A DNA stretch of 64,000 nt. Source: Niebla homalea (Eukaryota; Ascomycota; Lecanoromycetes; Lecanorales; Ramalinaceae). The translations under genes were made by a program, and so were the position numbers. The notes beneath the pieces were generated by a model. It was not told where the DNA came from, made no database searches, and worked only from the letters and a program-made list of their open reading frames with translations. Numbering within the stretch: position 1 is the stretch's first letter; each line of letters opens with the position of its first letter. The DNA lies in NCBI GenBank assembly GCA_019925105.1, contig JAHGAU010000030.1:372001-436000 (forward strand), read 5' to 3'. Positions 38,490-49,289 of the stretch are shown piece by piece.

Positions 38490-41400
38490 GGTAATAAGCT
38501 TTCTTTATAAGGTTTTTAATAACTTTATTTATTTTTATAACGAGGTTAAACTATAATAATAATTTAATAAATATTATTAATTTAATAATTACCCGGATAC
38601 TTCGCTTTATAAATAATATTTAACAATAATTATAAGTATTAACTTTTACGATAAGTTTTAACTTAATCTCTATAAATAAAGGATAAAAGATAAGGATATA
38701 TATAGCGTTTTATTTTCTTTATTTATATTTATATTTAATATATATTTAACCTTTAATATATATAATAAATAGGAAATAAATTAAACCGTTTTTACCCGTT
38801 TAAAGTTAGATTATTAATACGTTATTACTTTTTTTTTTATAATATTATAACGGTAGAAATACTTATTAATAATCTTTTTATCGTTAAAAGTTAAATAATA
38901 ATAACCTTAAAATATAAAGTCCTTATATTACCGTTAACGTTTAATTTATTTTATTATAGTTTATAAAGTAATTATTATAGTTTTTATTCTTTAAATCCCC
39001 TTAATTTTAGTCTTTTTTATATTTAACGGGAATTTATACGCGTTTAAATTGGCTTCCGGGATATTAATAAGGTTAACTTCCTTTTTAACTTATTCTTACT
39101 TTATCTTAAAAGGAAAAAGGATAAGTATTTTTAATTTACTTTTTTTAACTTAAAACTTATTAAGATTCTAGCGGATCCGCCCGTTTTTTATTATCGTAAT
39201 TAAGTATATATATTTTTTTAATTTTATTTAAATGATTATTTAATTTAATAAAACTTTAATTAATAGTATAAAAACCTTAGACTTTAATACCGGAATAAGG
39301 GTTACTTTATAAGTACCGTTAATTACTCTTAAATATTGGTTCTAGACTTTTTATAATATTTAAATAAGCTTTTTCTTATATCCCGGAGTACCTTTAAATA
39401 TATATTAAATAGTTATAACGTATATTATAATTAATTTTATTATAGCCTAATAAACGGTCCGGGCCTTTTATAACGTAACTCCTTATATTAATATAACAAG
39501 ATAAATAAAGTTTTTTTCCTATAAAGTTATTTTTTTAAACTTTTTTTATATAATCCTTTTAATCGAACTTTTATTTATTTAAAGGTTAAGGATTTTAATA
39601 TTAATATCCGGCTTTACCGTAATTTTATTTAAGTTTATTATAATTATTATATTATATAATTTTAAACTTTTAATTATATAAATAAATTCGTATTTATACG
39701 GCGTAAATTAAATCTTATAAGTTTTTTTTTTTATTAAAAATAAATTTTATAAGCTTATTTTAATTCTAAATAATTTATATATATAAAGGTATTATAAATT
39801 AAAAAATAAACGTCGTTAATAAAGTTTTTGACTTAAATTTTCTATTTTAACTTAATAAGCTTTTCGATTAATAAATTGTTAAAGAATAAAAATAATATAA
39901 AAGAAATAAGCAATTTTTAAAGAATCCTTATTATAGCGGGCTTTATTAGGCTTATTTTTTATTTTAAGTTAAATAACGTAATTTAATTGCTTAAGAAACT
40001 CTTTATTTATTTAATTAAAAAGGATAATATCCTTTTTTTCTTTAAATTATATAATAATCTTTAATAATTTATTGTATTAAAAATACTTATAATATTGAAA
40101 AAAAGAAGATTTATAATATACTTCTTCTTATAACCTTATACCGTATATACGTTATTAATTAGTCTTTTAAGGGTTATTTTTATTAATTAATTTTTATTTA
40201 TTTTTATTTATTAATCGGGAAAAAATCCGTAATTCTTAATATAATTATTAAGGATCTTTATTATTACCGTTTTTAAAGTTTTTTTTTAACGTATAAAGGA
40301 ATATAATAAGTTTATAAGACTTTATTTTAAAATAATCCGGTTTAATAAACTTTTTAAGGATAATTATTTTCGTTTCTTTAAACTTACATAAATAATAACC
40401 GACGTTAAAATATATTTAAAAAAGGTAAATAAAGACTTTCTTAAACGGTAAAATTATTATTAATAAGAATCTATTAAGGATTTTATTTAATTTTAAAGCT
40501 TTATTTTTCTTTAATTTATTAATCGCCTTAATTATTATATTTTATATTATTATTTTATTTATTAATATAAAATCGGGGTATATAATATTATCAATATCGT
40601 TTAAATTAATTTTTAACGGAAAAAGGAAAAATGCTTTTTTAAGGGCCTTAATTTTACCGTTAAAGGTATTAATTATTATATTATTAAGTTTTTAAGGGAT
40701 AAGAATTTAAAAATAAATTTTAATTTCTTATTCTGTTTTTTATTATACTTTATTAACTTTTAAATATTATAAGGTAAAACCGTTAAGTTATATACCGTAA
40801 ACTGAAAGTATATTTATTTGACCTTTTTAATAATTTTCTCTTTTTCTTTTTAAGTAATTTTTAATTAATTAAGTATTTCCTGATTTTTATACTTAAAAGC
40901 TTATTTTAATAGTTTTTTTACTTTTATAATCGTAGTTATATATTCTTTATTTTAATAAATTTTAGCTTTTTAAAAGGGTTTTATAATTAAAACCGTTTTA
41001 TCGATTACTTTATTTAATACCTTTATTACTTATTTTATAAAAAGGTCGATCCAATCTTTATTATTTAATTAAAAGAAATCTATAAACTATATTATTATCT
41101 TTTCCGTTTTTATATAAACCTTTATTATTTTAACCGTTTTTACGTTTTCCTTACCGGTAATAATAAGGTTATATTAATAATTTAATTTAAGGTTATTTAT
41201 ATCGGTATATAATCTAAGTTATATTTTAAGTCCTTTTACGGCTTATACGTTATAATTACGCCGGTAACCTTTTCCGTATTAAAGGTTAAATTAATTATTA
41301 TTTTAAATTTATAATTTTTTTACGTAATAATCCCTTATAATATTAATAATAAAAGGTTAATTTAAGCAGTAATTATTAATAAATTATCTAATTTAATATA

Positions 41401-41975
41401 ATTTATCGTACGCTTTTCCTTATTCTATATATAATAATATAGGTTAAAGTTTTTAAATAATATATATTTATTTAAAGTAATTAAAACCTTTTTAAATAAT
41501 AATATTATAAACGGTTTTCTTTATTAATTAGCGGCGGGTTATATACGTTATAAATATTAAAATTGCCCTTTAAGTCCTTTTCTTTTATAATATGGAATAT
41601 ATAAAGGTTTTTACCGTAATAAATAATATTTTAATTATTTACGTTAAGCTATTTATTTATAAAAAGTATATTTTAATTATCTTATTCCCCTTAAAAGTTA
41701 AATAAAACGTTTTCCCCGGGTTAATAAATAAATATATATATAGGCTATATAGTAGTTTTTATATTATTATAATATTAATGTTTTTAACTTCTTTAAACTT
41801 AAATATCGGTATTATTATTTTAATTCCTTTATTATAAACGTTATATTATATTATTTTTAAAAACGTAAATATATTATATATTAATTTTTATAAAAGCTCT
41901 TTTTTTTATACCCGTTTAAGTTACGGACTTTTTATTAAAGTTAAACGTTTTCTATTTTAATACTTTTCCGGTTAT
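38490..41975 (-). pseudogene. ORF2 (endonuclease/RT) of LINE C7, RIP-destroyed
   Basis: Aligns with C4 ORF2 along its length. The endonuclease opening lies near 41845-41880, the RT entry box reads KNKALKLN near 40483-40520, and the C-terminal TGLL region is near 38551-38590. Catalytic residues are mostly replaced by RIP transitions, so it is inactive. Confidence 0.85.
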
Positions 41976-41984
41976 TATTAAAGA

Positions 41985-43763
41985 TATAAGACGGCCGGCC
42001 CTTAAGGTTAAGATTATAAAAAGTTTTCTTTTTTTTTTTTACCGCTATTTACCTTTTATTATTTAAATTAATTAAGTTTATACTTTAAGGTTATTTTTAA
42101 TTAACCTATTAAATTAATTTTATACGCGTTATACCGTTGAATTTTTACGGTTATCCGGGTCTCCTTATATTTAATCTCCTTAACTTTTATTATATACTTA
42201 AAATCCTATATTAAATATCCTTTTTTATTATATATAATATATTTAAACGTATCCTTTATAAGTCCCTTAATTATTAACTTTATATACTTATGGATATCGT
42301 AATCCTTAATATAAATTATATACTTCGTAATATTAAAATATTTTATAATAATATATTTATAATTTTAATATTTAAAATATTAATAAATATTAACCGTTTT
42401 ATTTTATAATTAAGTTATTTTAAAAGATTTTTTTCGGTAATCTTTTTATTTAAGATATTATTATATATTTTTATTAACGTTATATTTAATATAACGGTAA
42501 AATATTTCTTTATGTATTTTAAGGAATTAAGTCTTTTTATTATTAATAGAAGTTTATAGTTAATAATCTTAAGCTTTAAATAAAAAACCTTATTTTCTTT
42601 TTTTATATTTTTTAATATAATTTCTCTTTCGGCTTTCTTAAAACGTAATAGGTATATTTTATTTATTATAATAATAAATAATTATCTTAAAATTTTAATT
42701 AACTTATATTTTCCTTTATTAATTTAAATTTTAAATTTCTTTAAGTTTTCTTTCGTTTTTAAAAACGTTATATTAAAAAGGATATCTTTATTTTATAATT
42801 TACGTATTATAATAATCTATTTTATTAATAATTCCGTCGTTATTTTAAAAGCTTTTATTAATTATAATGGGTTTACTTTTACCCTTACGTTCCTTTTTTT
42901 ATTATTAAATAAACGGACCGTTATTATCCTCGTTTTTTTTAATATAGCCGTTTTTTCCTCCGTTATCCCTTTATTCTTTATTATAGATACCCTTTTTATT
43001 ACCTTTATTACTTAGTTTTCTCTTATTTAAAAGGCCGCCATTTTTATATCCTCGTTTTATATACTTAACTTTAAGCTGTTATCTTTACTTTTTATTAATG
43101 TTTTTATTGCCGCCCCTTAAAAGCCCTATAATCGTTCCGTTTTCCCTAGTTTTACCCTTATTTTTACGTAGAAGTTTTTTATGTTTTTTAACTTAATCCA
43201 TAATATTAATTAAGTTTTTAACGTAATATCCTTTTATTCTACCGTAAGGAGTCCTTTTAAGGCCTTTATTGCCTCCTTTATTACTTTTTCGCTTTTATTT
43301 ACCGGGCGATATACCGTTTCCGCTTTTTATTTTTAATCTTTTAAGGTTTTATCTTCTTTATTAACTTTATTTCCTTTTTATATACCCTTAATAATACTTT
43401 TACCGCGGTTTTTTTACCCTTTCCCCCGCTTATACCCCTCGTTATTAATATTATACCTTTTTTACCCTTTTATTTACCTATTATTTCCGTATTATTATTA
43501 TACGTTTTATATATTTTAATATACGTATTTTATTAACCTTAATTCCCTTATTTATTTTAAGTATTATCCGGCTTATTATTATTATATTACCTATACGTAT
43601 CGTCGCTATTTCTATTAATATAGGTTACTTACCCGTTTATTATTTTATTTTTAACTATTACGCTATTTTTACTTATCGTACTTAATATACTTCTCTTATT
43701 ATCGCTAAAGCTATACGTATACGTATCGTTTTGGACCTCTGGGGTCCCTTTATTCGTCGCCAT
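41985..43763 (-). pseudogene. ORF1 of LINE C7, RIP-destroyed
   Basis: The start codon is at 43761-43763. The N-terminus follows the B pattern (GTPEV-QNDTYTYSF-type) and the conserved GGCCGGCC motif is at about 41993-42001 near the C-terminal end. The zinc-knuckle segment lies near 42170-42300 by alignment with C4. Stops are frequent beyond the protected edge. Confidence 0.8.
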
Positions 43764-43770
43764 CTCTCCC

Positions 43771-43783
43771 AATAAAGAAATAT
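43771..43783. repeat. Target-site duplication of C7, right copy
   Basis: Exact copy of 37957-37969; C5 resumes. Confidence 0.9.
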
Positions 43784-44085
43784 ATTTATATTATTTTATT
43801 ACCTTTAAAGGCCAGGTAAAAACTATCTTCCGGGTTAATTAAAGAATAAATATATAAATTATATAGCGGCTCTTATATCGCTATAATATCGATATTTTTT
43901 ATTTTTTTAAATTTAAATATTAATATTATAATTTTAATTACTTCCTTATATACGTTATATTATATTATCCTTAAAAACGTAAATATATTAAATATTAACG
44001 TCCGTCGGGTTCTCTTTATTAATTTTTATTTATATAAACGGTTTTTCCTTAAAGCTAAATGTTATTTATCTTAATTTTCTTATTA
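43784..44085 (-). pseudogene. ORF2 of LINE C5, N-terminal piece (start of endonuclease)
   Basis: Holds the LR-x-I-Q-YN opening of the APE endonuclease near 43973 and the QEP region near 43870. Continuous with 34790-37956 once C7 is removed. RIP-mutated. Confidence 0.78.
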
Positions 44086-44099
44086 TAATAATAATCCCG

Positions 44100-45877
44100 G
44101 TCGGGCGGTTAGTTTTAAAGGTTAATATTATTATAAGCTTCCTTTTCTTTACGTTATTAATTACCGTATTTTACCCTTCCTTATTTAATAAGTTCCGTTC
44201 GTATTTTAAGACCGTCTTTAATTATTTTATCGGTTTAAGTTTATATAAGTTATAACGTTAAATTTTAATTATTATTTTAATTTTTTTACGTTAAGTCTTT
44301 TTTACTTTTATTATATATTATAAGTTTTACGTTAAATAATTATTATTATTATATACTATATATTTTAAAGTATTTTTTATTAAGCTTTTTATTATTAAAT
44401 TAACGTATTTATACGTATTATACTTTTTAATATATATTATATACTTTATATTATTATAATATCTTATAATAATATATTTATACCCTTAATATTTAAAGTA
44501 TTAATAAATATCCGCTATTTAATCTTAAAGTCTTATTAATTTAAGGGACTTACCTTTTATTACCCTTTTATTAAGGATAGCGTTATATATTTTTATTAAT
44601 ATTACGCTTAAGATAACCATAAAGTATTTCTTTATATAACTGAAAATATTTAATTTTTTTATTATAAAAAGGAGATTATAATTAATAATCTTTAGCTTAA
44701 AGTAAAGGACCGTATTCTCCTTTTTTATCCGCCTTAAGGTAACTTCCCCTTTTTCCTTTATAAATTTTATTAAGTATATTCCGTTTACCGCGATAATAAA
44801 GGATTATTTTAATATTTTTACCGTTTTATATCCTTTTTTACCGGTTTATCCCTTTAATTCTTTAACTTTTTTTCGTTTTTAATAAGGTTATATTAAGAAA
44901 AATATCCTTATTTTATAGCTTATATACCGTAATAATTTATTTTATTAATGGTTTTTATATTATTTTAAACGTTTTTATTAATTATAATGGATTTATTTTT
45001 ACCGTTATATTCTTCTTTTTTACCCGATAATTATATAATTATTATTTTCGTTTTTCTTAATACCGTTATTTTTTTCCCTTATTTTTATTTCCTTTACCGT
45101 TAATACCGGTATTACCTTTACGGTTCTTATTATTTAATTTATTCCCGCTCTTTTTTAAAATTTCCCCCGTCGCTTTTTTACTTTATATATATCCTTTTTA
45201 TCTTTTTTTATTTCCGTCCGTTAATATTTTTATTACCGGTTTTAAGCTCCGCGTAATCTTTTTAACTCCCTTAAACTTCTCCCCGTATTTACGTAAAAGT
45301 CTTTTATTTTTTATAATTTAATTTATAGTATTAATTAAATCTTTAACGTAATATTTTTCTATATAATTATAAGGAAACCTTTTAACGTTTTTACCGTTTT
45401 TTCCCCTTTTATTTTTCTTCCGTATATTTAATGGTTATTTCTTTTTATAATTTATTTTTATTTATTTAATATTTCTTTATTTTTATTTAATTTTCTTTTA
45501 ATTTATATATACTTAATAAAGTTTTTTACGCCTCTATTTATCTTTTATCCGTCTTTACGTACCGTCTTCGTTCCTTCCGCCCTTTATTTATTACCTTTAA
45601 TAATAATATTTTTATACGTTATATACGTCCTTTTATATGTATCTTATTAATTATAAACTCTTTATTTAATTTAAGGCTTTTTTATCTTATATTTATTATA
45701 TCGTTTATATGATTTATTATCGTTTTTATTAACTTAAGCCGCTTACCCTCCTTTCCTTTTTACTTTTATTATTATTCCGCTTCTGCTTATCGTATTTAAA
45801 GTATTATTTTTACTATTACTTAAGCTATATATACGTGCATCGTTTCTGACCTCTGGGGTCCCGTTGTTCGTCGCCAT
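44100..45877 (-). pseudogene. ORF1 of LINE C5, RIP-destroyed
   Basis: The ORF1 start codon is at 45875-45877 and the last ~60 bases on the plus strand keep the conserved GACCTCTGGGGTCCCGTTGT block of family A. The interior is heavily mutated and closed by stops. The zinc-knuckle segment is near 44295-44410. Directly upstream in the sense direction is the GC-rich captured leader. Confidence 0.82.
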
Positions 45878-45883
45878 TTCTTT

Positions 45884-45916
45884 TTATTAGGGTGATAACC
45901 ACTCGGCCACCAAGGC
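45884..45916 (-). tRNA. tRNA-like 5' fragment (acceptor strand, A box, possible anticodon loop)
   Basis: In minus sense it begins GCCTTGGTGGCCGAGTGG. TGGCCGAGTGG fits the RNA polymerase III A box (TRGYNNARNNG), and GCCTTGG is a plausible 5' acceptor strand, as in class II (Ser/Leu) tRNAs. It then runs TTATCACC and CTAATAA, which could be one side of an anticodon stem plus a 7-nt loop with AAT. The 3' half (B box, acceptor 3' strand) is absent and LINE ORF1 follows. The D-arm does not fold cleanly, so amino-acid identity is open. It is a fragment, not a functional tRNA gene. Confidence 0.4.
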
Positions 45917-45936
45917 AAAAGTAGCTATCCGGGGTA

Positions 45937-45969
45937 GGTAATAGCGCTTAGGGGTAAGCCGCTATTACC
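45937..45969. repeat. Hairpin 1 of the GC island
   Basis: Arms GGTAATAGCG (45937-45946) and CGCTATTACC (45960-45969) are perfect inverted repeats. Inner CTTA/TAAG extends the stem, leaving a GGGG loop and one bulge. Confidence 0.85.
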
Positions 45970-45986
45970 ATATATGAGAAGGTAGT

Positions 45987-46014
45987 CTACCCAGGGGATC
46001 ACCCCCAGGGGTAG
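45987..46014. repeat. Hairpin 2 of the GC island
   Basis: Arms CTACCC (45987-45992) and GGGTAG (46009-46014) enclose a second GGGG/CCCC stem around a short loop. Confidence 0.75.
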
Positions 46015-46017
46015 GCC

Positions 46018-46045
46018 CTACCCCGGAGCCCTTGCTCCAGGGTAG
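46018..46045. repeat. Hairpin 3 of the GC island
   Basis: Arms CTACCCCGGAGC (46018-46029) and GCTCCAGGGTAG (46034-46045) pair over 12 positions with one mismatch or wobble and a 4-nt loop. It shares the CTACCC/GGGTAG ends with hairpin 2. Confidence 0.85.
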
Positions 46046-46063
46046 GTACTGCCATAACACTTT

Positions 46064-46077
46064 TAATTAATATTTAA
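46064..46077. repeat. Target-site duplication of C5, right copy
   Basis: Exact copy of 28491-28504, starting right where the GC island ends. Confidence 0.8.
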
Positions 46078-46729
46078 AGTTAATAAATATTTTTAATAAT
46101 AATATACGTAAGATACGAGACATTTTAGGGTAAATTAATAAGGCCTTTAAGTCGCCTTTATATTTTAACTATAAATTATAATATACCTCTTATATACTTT
46201 TATATACGATAGTAATTATTTACTTAAGTCCTTAATATAGTTTTTCTTAAGTATATTTATAAGCTATAAAATTTAAAAAAAAATATCTTTTATCGGATTT
46301 AAAGATAATAAGACTTTATATAAATTTATAAATCTATTTATAGAATTATTAAATTTACGTAAAATATATACTTTCTATATAATTTTATAGGAACGTTATA
46401 TTTTTAAAATTACGTTATATCTTAAATAAAAATAAACGATTAATTAATTTTCCGGATAATAACGGAGATATTTATAATAAAAGTACTTTTTAAAATCGCT
46501 ATAAACTAAAAAGTCTTAAAACGATTATTATTTAATAAACTTTTATTTTTAAATAAAAGATATATTATGTAATTTTATATTTAACCGGGAGCGTTTCTAA
46601 TAAACTCCGTATTAAAGAAACTAATATTTATTCCTCTTTAACCTTAAAGTTTACTTTAAGGCGGCGGAAGTTTTAACTTTTTTATTTCTTATAAAATATA
46701 ATTAACATATTAATAATTACTCCTTATTA
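46078..46729. other. AT-rich background between C5 and C8, no gene seen
   Basis: About 650 bp that continues the sequence left of 28491 once C5 is removed. No open frame, RNA gene or LINE similarity. It ends at the tail of C8. Confidence 0.6.
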
Positions 46730-47249
46730 TTGATTGATTAATTGATTGATTTATACTACGGATCTAGCTAAGCTAATTCCGGCGTTCCTTAATACGCGGC
46801 CTTTTAACCTTATTAATAACCGTAAAAACCTGATACTTATAACGTTAAAGTAAAACCCGGCGTCTACTAAGCCTTTACCCTTTATCCTTTAAGGTAAAGG
46901 ATATTAACGGCCGTTTAAAAAATAATAATTTATTTATATATTTTTTATATTTTAACTCCTTTAAGAAAATCTATAATATTACGACTATATCTTTATAAGG
47001 ATTACCCTTAAGCTCGTTATTCTTCCGCTCTTTTATATATTTATATTACCTTAATTTTATATAATATTTTTAAATATCTTTATTAATATTTACGTATTTA
47101 ATATATATCTTTTTTATATTATTATTATTATTAATTTTTTAAAGACTTTTAATAAGTATTTACTATTATATCCTTACGGCTATAAAAGATACTTTCCGGT
47201 TTATATAATTAACGTAATCGGTTTCCGTTTCTTTTTTTTTTTTTTCCCC

Positions 47250-48758
47250 GCCGGTAATAAACCTTTTCCGTAAGGTCTTTAATAACCTTATTTATCTCTA
47301 TAACGAGGGTAAATTATAATAATAATCCGGTAGATATTATAAATTTAACGGTTATTTAAATATTTTGCTTCGTAAATTAAATATTTAACGGTAATTATAA
47401 ATATTAACTTTTATAATAAGTCTTAATTTAATTTCCGTAAATAAAGAATAAGAAATAAAAACGTATATAATATTTTACTTTTTTTATTTATATTTATATC
47501 CGGCGTTTATTTAACTTCCGGTATATATAATAAATAGGAAGTAAATTAAATTATTTTTACTTATCCGGAGTTAAATCGTTAATACGTTATTATCCTTCCT
47601 TATAATATTATAACGGCGGAAATATTTATTAATAATCTTTTTATTATTAAAAATTAAATAATAATAACTTTAAAGTATAAAGTCTTTATATTTCCGTTAA
47701 CGCTTAATTTACTTTATTATAATTTATAAAATAATTATTATAATTTTTACTTTTTAAATCCTTTTAATTTTAATTTCTTTTACGTTTAACGGGAATTTAT
47801 ATATATTTAAATTAATTTCCGGGATACCGGTAAAATTAACTTCTTTTTTAACTTATTTTTACTTTATTTTAATAAGAAAAAGAATAAATATCTTTAATTT
47901 ATTCTTTTTAACTTAAAACTTATTAAGATTTTAACGGATCCGCCCGTTTTTTATTAATATAATTAAGTATATATATTTCTTTAATTTTATTTAACTAATT
48001 ATTTAATTTAATAAAATTTTAATTAACGGTATAAAAACCTTAAACTTTAATACCGGAATAAAAATTACTTTATAAGTATTATTAATTATTTTTAAATATT
48101 AATTTTAGACTTTCTATAATATTTAAATAAGCTTTTTCCTATATCCCGGAATACCTTTAAGTATATATTAAATAATTATAATATATATTATAATTAACTT
48201 TATTACGGCTTAATAAATAATCTGGGCCTTTTATAACGTAATTCCTTATATCGATATAATAAGATAAATAAGGCCTTTTTCTTATAAAGTTATTTTCTTT
48301 TAAACCTTTCTTATATAATTTTTTTAATTAAGCTTTTTATTTATTTAAAAGTTAAAAACTTTAATATTAATATCCGGCTTTATTATAATTCTACTTAAGT
48401 TTATTATAATTATTATATCGTATAACTTCGGGCTTTTAATTATATAGATAAATTCATATTTGTATAATGTAAATTAAGCTCCGTAAATTCTTACTTATTA
48501 AAGATAGACTTTATAAGCTTATTTTAATTCTAAATAATTTATACGTATAAAAGTATTATAAGTTAAAAAATAAACGTTATTAATAAAGTTTCCAACTTAA
48601 ACCTTTTATTTTAACTTAACGAACTTCTTAATTAATAAACCGTTAAAAAATAAAAATAATATAAAAGAAATAAGCAATCCTTAAGGAATCCTTATTATAG
48701 CGGGCTTTATCGGGCTTATTTTTTATCCCAGGTTAATTAATATAACTCGGTTACTTAA
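47250..48758 (-). pseudogene. ORF2 of LINE C8, C-terminal part
   Basis: The C-terminal TGLL signature lies near 47312-47355, and the post-RT linker and late RT motifs lie rightwards to the C9 insertion at 48759. Aligns with C4 17150-18655. Closed by RIP stops. Confidence 0.82.
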
Positions 48759-48772
48759 AAAACTTTTTATTT
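48759..48772. repeat. Target-site duplication of C9, left copy
   Basis: AAAACTTTTTATTT, within C8 ORF2, is repeated exactly at 57862-57875. Confidence 0.88.
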
Positions 48773-49289
48773 GATTGATTGATTGATTGATTTATATTAC
48801 GGATCTAGCTAAGTTAATTCCGGCGTTCCTTAATACGCGGCCTTTTAGCCTTATTAATAACCGTAAAAACTTAATACTTATAACGTTAAAGTAAAACCGG
48901 CGTTTACCAGGTTTCTACCCTTTATCCCTTAAGGTAAAGGATATTAATAGCCGTTTAAAGAGTAATAATTTATTTATATACTTTTTATATTTTAATTCTT
49001 TTAAGAAAATTTATAATATTACGATTATATTCTTATAAAGGTTACTTTTAAGCTTATTATTTTTCTGCTTTTTTATATATTTATATTATTTTAACTTTAC
49101 GTAATACCTTTAAATATTTTTATTAATATTTATACGCTTAATATATACTTCTTTTATATTATTATTACCGTTAATTTTTTTAAAGACTTTTAATAAATAT
49201 TTATTATTATATCCTTACGACTATAGAAAATACTTTCCGGTTTATATAATTAACGTAATTAATTTCCGCTTCTCTTTTTCTTTTTTAAC

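Larger units (their letters stand above)
37970..43770 (-). mobile_element. Tad-type LINE, family B, copy C7, full length, nested in C5
   Basis: A complete 5801-bp family B element inside the C5 endonuclease region, with exact 13-bp duplications. The tail runs 37970-37991, the 3' UTR to about 38490, then ORF2 and ORF1; the start codon is at 43761-43763. The leader is only 7 bp (CTCTCCC on the plus strand). It is more AT-rich than C4, its closest full-length relative. Confidence 0.95.
28505..46063 (-). mobile_element. Tad-type LINE, family A, copy C5, split by C6 and C7, with captured 186-bp leader
   Basis: An outer family A element in three pieces: 28505-28841 (tail and 3' UTR), 34669-37956 (rest of 3' UTR, most of ORF2) and 43784-46063 (start of ORF2, ORF1, leader). 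Removing C6, C7 and one copy of each duplication restores a continuous element of about 5.75 kb plus the leader. The ORF1 start is at 45875-45877. From there to the right duplication is a GC-rich, non-RIP island of 186 bp found nowhere else in the window. C5 is more AT-rich than C6, which lies inside it. Confidence 0.92.
45878..46063 (-). other. GC-rich, non-RIP captured 5' leader of C5 (chimeric retrotransposon end)
   Basis: 186 bp between the C5 start codon and its right target-site duplication. It has about eleven CpA dinucleotides, against almost none in surrounding kilobases, so it was not part of a RIP target. In element sense it runs: three GC-rich hairpins, a short AT spacer, a tRNA-like 5' part, then AATAAAAAGAA and the ATG. 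No other copy has it. Because it lies inside the duplication it was inserted together with C5. Either RT jumped from the LINE RNA to another RNA, or the source copy was transcribed from upstream DNA. Confidence 0.8.

Noticed and set aside
45878..46063. GC island as an intact tRNA gene or host ncRNA gene at its native locus
   Set aside because: The tRNA-like part lacks its 3' half, and the island lies inside the target-site duplication of C5, so it was inserted with the element.
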